NCBI GenBank assembly: GCA_022827905.1
Contig: JAJEIQ010000022.1
Coordinates: 1 to 52,066, forward strand
Length of the DNA: 52,066 bases
From: Pseudomonadales bacterium
GTDB taxonomy: Bacteria > Pseudomonadota > Gammaproteobacteria > Pseudomonadales > Azotimanducaceae
Direction: 5' to 3'
Within the stretch, counting starts at the first letter, position 1. Each line of letters opens with the position of its first letter. Below are positions 48,069 through 52,066 of the stretch, one piece after another. The notes under the pieces were generated by a model, which saw nothing but the letters and a program-made list of their open reading frames with translations, had not been told where the DNA came from and did not search any database. The position numbers and the translations under genes were made by a program.

Positions 48069-50327
48069 TCAGTCGTCGCCGAGCGCCGCCAGAATGCGCG
48101 GCGGCGACAACGGCAGGTCGTTGATGCGAGTGCCGGTCGCGTCACGCACCGCGTTGGCGGCAACCGCCAACGGCGCGACGATGGGCGTCTCGCCCACACC
48201 GCGCACCCCGTACGGGTGGCTCGGATTGGGCACTTCAACGATTTCCGTGTCGATCATCGGCAAGTCCGAGGCCACGGGCACCCGGTAGTCCAGGAAGCCC
48301 GCGTTCTCCATCACGCCGTTGGCGTCATAGATGTACTCCTCGTTCAACGCCCAACCGAGGCCCTGGGCGGCGCCGCCCTGCATCTGGCCCTCCACGTAGG
48401 CCGGGTGGATGGCCTTGCCGGCATCCTGGATGCCGGTGAAGGACAGCACCTCCACGGCGCCGGTTTCCGGGTCCACCTTCAGGTCGGCGAAGTTGACGGA
48501 GAAGCTGGCGCCCGCGCCCTGGGCGTTCAACGACGCCCGGCCGAGAATCGGACCGCCGGTCTTGGGCGCGCTGGCGGCGATGTCCGCCAAGCTCAGGGGC
48601 TTGACGTCCGCGTTCACGCCGGGTGCCGGAACCGCTTGGCCGTCCTCCCACTCCACCTGGTCCTCATCCATGCTCCAAGTGGCGGCCGCTCGCGACTTGC
48701 ACTGGGCGATGATGTCCTCGCAGGCCTGCACCACCGCCAGGCCGGTGGCGAAGGTAGTGCGGCTGCCGCCCGTGACATTGCAGAAGCCGGTGCTCTCGGT
48801 GTCGCCCACGTAGGTCTTGATCTGCTCGTACGGCACGCCCAGGGTCTCCGCCGCCATCAGGCCCATGGAGGCCCGGGAGCCGCCGATGTCGGGGCTGCCT
48901 TCCATGACGATCACGGTGCCGTCCTCGTTGATGCGCACCTCGGCGCTCGACTGCATGCCGATGTTGAACCAGAAACCCGCAGCCACCCCGCGCCCGGCGC
49001 CTTCCGGCACCGGCTTGGTGTAGTTGGGGTGCTTCTTGGCCGCTTCGAGGCAGGCCTTGAAGCCGATGGCCGGGAACTTCGGCCCGTAGGGGGCTTGGGT
49101 GCCCTCATCCGCGGCATTGGCCATGCGCAGGTCCAAGGGGTCCATGCCGATCTGGCGGGCGATGTCGTCCAAGGCCACCTCGAAGGCGTGCATGGCCTGG
49201 GGCGCGCCCGGCGCCCGGTAAGCGGCCACCTTGGGCTTGTTCACCAGCACGTCATGCCCTTCGACCAGGAAGTTCTCGATCTCATAGGGTGCGAAGATCG
49301 ACATGGCGCCGGGCATGACCGGCGCGCCGGCGAAAGCCCCGGCCTCGTAGGCCAGCCACGCCTTGGCGGCGGTGATCTTGCCGTCTTTTTGCGCGCCCAC
49401 CTTCACCCGGCAGACGCTGCCGGAGGTGGGGCCCGTGGCGCGGAACACTTCCTCCCGCGACATGACCATCTTCACCGGCCGACCCGCGTGCTTGGACAGC
49501 ATCACCGCCACCGGCTCCAGGTAAACCACCGTCTTGCCGCCGAAGCCGCCGCCGATTTCCGAGGCGACGAACTTCAAATCGCCGATCTTCCAGTTGAGGA
49601 TCTTCGAGGTCATGGCGCGGAACTCGAAGTGGCCCTGGGTGCAGCACCAAACCGTGGCCTTGCCCTCCTCGTTGACCGTCGCCGTGCAAGCATGGGGCTC
49701 GATGTAGCCTTGGTGGGCCATGGGAATGCGGTACTCGCCCTCCACCACCACGTCGGCCTGCTCGAAGCCGGCCTCCAAGTCGCCCCGGGCCAGGACCATC
49801 ACCGAGGCGATGTTGCTCGGCTTGTCCGGCTTTTCGGGCAGGTTCTTGGTGAAGCAGTTTTCATCGAGCAGGGTGGCGTCCGGGGCCATGGCCTCCAGCA
49901 CGTCGAGCACCGGCGGCAGCGCCTCGTACTCCACCTCGATGGCCTCCAAGGCCCGCTCGGCAATCTCCACGCTGGTGGCCGCCACTGCCGCGACGGCGTG
50001 GCCGTGGTAGAGGGCCTTGTCCCGGGCCATGATGTTGCAGGCGATGTCGGCCACGTCGCCGCCACCTTCGCCGCCGATCTCGCCGCTGGCCACCGCCGGG
50101 AAGTCGGCGCCGGACACCGCGGCGTGGATGCCGTCCATGGCCAGGGCCTTGGATACGTCCACCTTCTTGATGCGGGCATGGGCGTGGGGACTGCGCAGAA
50201 CCCTGCCGTGCAGCATGTTGGGCAGGTTCTGGTCGGCGCCGAACTGCGCCCTGCCGGTGACCTTGTCCACCCCGTCCGGGCGCACCGGGCGGGTTCCCAC
50301 ATATCGATAATCTACGGCCTCAGCCAT
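48069..50327 (-). CDS. Molybdenum hydroxylase large subunit (xanthine dehydrogenase / CO dehydrogenase-like)
   Basis: The 752-residue protein has the family features RPDGVDKVTGRAQFGADQNLPNMLHGRVLRSPHAHARI, SEIGGGFGGKTVVYLEPVA, AYRAPGAPQAMHAFEVALDDIA, GTVIVMEGSPDIGGSRASM and the catalytic Glu in YGVRGVGETPIVAPLA. The active-site loop reads AYRAPGAPQ, not the AYxCSFR of true CO dehydrogenase, so it is a form II-like or other hydroxylase. It has no Tat signal and is cytoplasmic. With the FeS and FAD subunits it forms a complete heterotrimer. Confidence 0.87.
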   Translation of the reverse strand: MAEAVDYRYVGTRPVRPDGVDKVTGRAQFGADQNLPNMLHGRVLRSPHAHARIKKVDVSKALAMDGIHAAVSGADFPAVASGEIGGEGGGDVADIACNIMARDKALYHGHAVAAVAATSVEIAERALEAIEVEYEALPPVLDVLEAMAPDATLLDENCFTKNLPEKPDKPSNIASVMVLARGDLEAGFEQADVVVEGEYRIPMAHQGYIEPHACTATVNEEGKATVWCCTQGHFEFRAMTSKILNWKIGDLKFVASEIGGGFGGKTVVYLEPVAVMLSKHAGRPVKMVMSREEVFRATGPTSGSVCRVKVGAQKDGKITAAKAWLAYEAGAFAGAPVMPGAMSIFAPYEIENFLVEGHDVLVNKPKVAAYRAPGAPQAMHAFEVALDDIARQIGMDPLDLRMANAADEGTQAPYGPKFPAIGFKACLEAAKKHPNYTKPVPEGAGRGVAAGFWFNIGMQSSAEVRINEDGTVIVMEGSPDIGGSRASMGLMAAETLGVPYEQIKTYVGDTESTGFCNVTGGSRTTFATGLAVVQACEDIIAQCKSRAAATWSMDEDQVEWEDGQAVPAPGVNADVKPLSLADIAASAPKTGGPILGRASLNAQGAGASFSVNFADLKVDPETGAVEVLSFTGIQDAGKAIHPAYVEGQMQGGAAQGLGWALNEEYIYDANGVMENAGFLDYRVPVASDLPMIDTEIVEVPNPSHPYGVRGVGETPIVAPLAVAANAVRDATGTRINDLPLSPPRILAALGDD

Positions 50328-50363
50328 TGGCGACCTCCTGTTGGACGCAAAATTTCAGTTCAA

Positions 50364-50843
50364 TCACGCCTCGTGGGCGAGTTCCTGGGCGGCGTCCTGC
50401 ACCGCCCGGATGATCTTGTCGTATCCCGTGCACCGACAGAGGTTGCCGGCCAACCAGTAGCGGATGGTGCGCTCGTCGGGATCCGGGTTGCGGTCGAGCA
50501 GCGCCTTGGCGGCAACGATGAAGCCGGGGGTGCAGACCCCGCACTGCAGCGCCGCGTGCTCAAGGAACTTTTCCTGGATGGGATGCAGGCCGTCGCCGTC
50601 GGCGATGCCTTCAATGGTAGTGATCTCCGCCCCTTCGGCCTCTGCGGCCAGCATTAGGCAGGAGCAGACCAAGCGGCCATCGACGATCACCGAGCAGGCA
50701 CCGCAGTCGCCGGTGCCGCAGCCTTCCTTGGTGCCGAGCTTGCCCACCTCGTCGCGCAGCGCATCGAGCAGGGACTGTTGCGGCGAGCCGAGAAAATCGA
50801 CCTCGTCGCCGTTGATGGTGGTGTGGATGTGCATTTTGCTCAT
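50364..50843 (-). CDS. (2Fe-2S) small subunit of molybdenum hydroxylase
   Basis: The 159-residue protein has the usual two clusters: CGTGDCGACSVIVDG with CSC for the plant-type site, then CGVCTPGFI and CRCTGYDKI for the second. It starts MSKMHIHTTINGDEVDFLGSPQQSLLDALRDE. It lies 12 bases after the FAD subunit and 36 before the large subunit. It carries electrons from the molybdenum centre to FAD. Confidence 0.9.
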   Translation of the reverse strand: MSKMHIHTTINGDEVDFLGSPQQSLLDALRDEVGKLGTKEGCGTGDCGACSVIVDGRLVCSCLMLAAEAEGAEITTIEGIADGDGLHPIQEKFLEHAALQCGVCTPGFIVAAKALLDRNPDPDERTIRYWLAGNLCRCTGYDKIIRAVQDAAQELAHEA

Positions 50844-50855
50844 GGGGTAACTCTC

Positions 50856-51734
50856 CTAAGCGGCCAAGGCGCGGTCGCGGGCGATGGCTCCGGCGCGCCG
50901 GCACAGGACGGCGACAACCTTGCGCCGGTACTCAATGGTGCCGCGCTTGTCGTTGATGGGCGACGCGGCGGCCGCGCAAGCGGCACCAGCAGCGGCCAAC
51001 GCCTCGTCATCCACGGCGGTGCCGACCAGCGCCGCGGCGGCATCGGCCACCAGCAGCGGGGTCGGAGCCACGGCGCCGATACCCACCCGGGCTGCCGTGC
51101 AGGTGCCGCTGCCGTCCAGCGTGACGCTGACGCCGGCGCCAGCCACGGCGATGTCCATTTCGGTGCGGGGGATGAAGCGCAGGTAGGCGTCCCCGCTGTT
51201 GGCCGGCGGGCGCGGGAACTTCAGGCCAAGCAGGAACTCATCGCCAGTCATGACGTTGGTGCCCACTCCGGTGCAGAAGTCCTCCACCGGCACTTCCCGC
51301 TCGCCGGCCGCTCCGGCGATGACGCAGATGCCGCGGTCGGCGATCATGGCGGGGATGGTGTCGGCGGCGGGCGATGAGTTGCACAGGTTGCCGCCCAAGG
51401 AGGCGCGGCCCTGGATCTGGGTGGAGCCGATGAGGTCCGCCGACTCGATCAAGCCCGGCAGGAGGGACTTCAGCTCCTCATTCTCGTTCAGGATGGCGCT
51501 GGGAATGGCCGCGCCGATGTAGATTTCATCGCCGCCGATGTCCAGGCGGTTGGTTTCTTCGATCTTCTTGACGTCAACGATGGTGCGCGGCGCCCTGTCC
51601 AAGCCGCGCAACTGCACCAGCAGATCGGTGCCGCCCGCCAGAACCTGGGCGCGCCGCCCGTTGTTCGCGTGGTCCTGCAGAATGCCGACGGCGTCGGCAA
51701 CACTGCGCGGGGCCTCGTAGGCAAATTCGCCCAT
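50856..51734 (-). CDS. FAD-binding medium subunit of molybdenum hydroxylase
   Basis: The 292-residue protein has the FAD-binding motifs QVLAGGTDLLVQLR, GRASLGGNLCNSSPAADTIPAMIA and RFIPRTEMDIAVAGAGV typical of CoxM/HbaD-type subunits. It is the first gene of the FAD-FeS-Mo order, and a MoaD-like gene follows as the fourth. The start ATG at 51734 follows AGGGAGGATTC. Upstream is a 332-base stretch with repeats and a palindrome but no gene. Confidence 0.9.
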   Translation of the reverse strand: MGEFAYEAPRSVADAVGILQDHANNGRRAQVLAGGTDLLVQLRGLDRAPRTIVDVKKIEETNRLDIGGDEIYIGAAIPSAILNENEELKSLLPGLIESADLIGSTQIQGRASLGGNLCNSSPAADTIPAMIADRGICVIAGAAGEREVPVEDFCTGVGTNVMTGDEFLLGLKFPRPPANSGDAYLRFIPRTEMDIAVAGAGVSVTLDGSGTCTAARVGIGAVAPTPLLVADAAAALVGTAVDDEALAAAGAACAAAASPINDKRGTIEYRRKVVAVLCRRAGAIARDRALAA

Positions 51735-51819
51735 GAATCCTCCCTGTCCAATTTCGGATTTACTTCCAGCGCGGCTTGAAGCGCCGCCGCTCTTGGGTTG
51801 CGCAATGTATCACAGAATC

Positions 51820-51955
51820 CACGAGGGCAAAGCAATCCGGGGGCCTCCGTTGGAGCGAGGGTGTCCCACCCTCGACGGAACGCCGGGGCGAGGGCGTCCC
51901 GCCCTCGATGGAATGTCCGGGTTCGAATCGAGGGCAAGATGCCCTTGTCTGTTAG
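51820..51955. repeat. Second array of the palindromic GAGGGC repeat
   Basis: Two to three degenerate units of the same repeat as at 47561-47752. They include CTCCGTTGGAGCGAGGG (near 51846), GGCGAGGGCGTCCCGCCCTCG (near 51887) and TCGAGGGCAAGATGCCC (near 51928). The array is upstream of the FAD-subunit gene. Confidence 0.7.
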
Positions 51956-51986
51956 ATTTCCCCCCTGCGGACCCGGAAACGGGATT

Positions 51987-52018
51987 GCCTCCCCGGCGCC
52001 CTAGGGCGCCGGGGAGGC
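51987..52018. repeat. 32-base perfect palindrome
   Basis: Positions 51987-52018 equal their own reverse complement with centre CCTAGG and no spacer. Flanking GACCCGG (51970-51976) and CCGGGTC (52026-52032) extend the pairing. There is no T-tract on either side, so an intrinsic terminator is not supported. Confidence 0.8.
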
Positions 52019-52066
52019 GCGGCGGCCGGGTCGTGATGCCCTGGGTCATAGAGGACCGTGAGCGAG

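Larger units (their letters stand above)
51735..52066. other. Gene-free region with palindromic repeats at the right edge
   Basis: No supportable gene is seen. The stretch holds palindromic repeats (about 51820-51955) and a perfect palindrome (51987-52018). The open frame at 51810-52049 on the minus strand is built from these repeats and is not counted as a gene. Nothing at 52033-52066 could be assigned. Confidence 0.7.

Noticed and set aside
48216-50657. 813-codon open frame on the plus strand
   Set aside because: It lies opposite the molybdenum hydroxylase large and small subunit genes, whose motifs are unambiguous. Its Arg/His/Gly/Val-rich translation looks like a GC-codon-bias shadow.
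51918-51932. tRNA T-loop-like sequence GGTTCGAATC
   Set aside because: It lies inside a palindromic repeat and has no acceptor stem, D-arm or anticodon arm around it.
51810-52049. 79-codon open frame on the minus strand at the right edge
   Set aside because: It is made of palindromic repeats and a perfect palindrome, and has no protein motif.

Overview
The window is high-GC and gene-dense. It most likely comes from an uncultured or poorly studied gammaproteobacterium, probably an aerobic heterotroph or mixotroph. The phylum hints are hspQ, a PhoB/PhoR pair behind a Pho box, and a Vibrio-TonB2-like DUF3450/ExbB/ExbB/ExbD/TonB/TPR operon. No rRNA, tRNA, CRISPR array or prophage was seen. Mobile DNA is limited to a possible IS end at the left edge (about 1-140). 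A family of short GC-rich palindromic repeats recurs at 32381-32414, 37096-37114, 43930-43948, 47561-47752 and 51820-51955.

Layout. (1) 172-5531, mostly minus strand: SDR, SnoaL/NTF2-like protein, a SoxC/SoxD-like sulfite dehydrogenase pair, hspQ (plus) and a D-aminoacylase-type amidohydrolase. (2) 5673-8151: alpha/beta hydrolase and acyltransferase, then a convergent sucrase/ferredoxin-like gene. (3) 8243-13743, plus: MmgE/PrpD, two MaoC-type hydratases, a malyl/citramalyl-CoA lyase-type CitE, acyl-CoA dehydrogenase and a MetX-like acyltransferase. The first five resemble itaconate or mesaconate (C5-dicarboxyl-CoA) breakdown. (4) 13777-19851, minus, almost all genes overlapping or abutting: DsbA/FrnE-like thiol oxidoreductase, selenide water dikinase fused to an FAD oxidoreductase, membrane DUF457 hydrolase, class III CoA-transferase, MauD-like thiol protein and rhodanese. 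(5) 19963-24811, plus: Tat-exported iron-sulfur aldo/keto reductase, LarB, LarE, a second aldo/keto reductase and a GT2-GtrA polyprenyl glycosyltransferase. (6) 24819-27187, minus: ProA-like dehydrogenase and TauD-family dioxygenase. (7) 27281-33246, plus: N-acyltransferase-like protein, nucleotidyltransferase, DAG/sphingoid kinase-like protein, Asp/Asn hydroxylase-like dioxygenase, GMC oxidoreductase and a LicC-like nucleotidyltransferase. This looks like lipid tailoring, possibly of a sphingolipid. (8) 33271-37731, minus: a two-subunit Tat-exported molybdenum hydroxylase, pyrF and ribE. (9) 37777-43016, minus: the TonB energy-transduction operon. (10) 43168-46828: dienelactone hydrolase, PhoB/PhoR and an SDR. 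(11) 46902-51734: HAD hydrolase, repeats, a MoaD-like carrier and a three-subunit molybdenum hydroxylase.

Two themes recur. One is molybdenum and other specialised cofactor chemistry: three molybdoenzymes, a MoaD-like protein, SelD and LarBE. The other is CoA-thioester and lipid metabolism. The best candidates for undescribed biology are the lipid-tailoring operon (27281-33246), the LarB-LarE pair between two aldo/keto reductases with no larA or larC nearby, and the MoaD-like gene inside a molybdenum hydroxylase operon. Functions rest on motifs and family resemblance read by eye; no database search was run.
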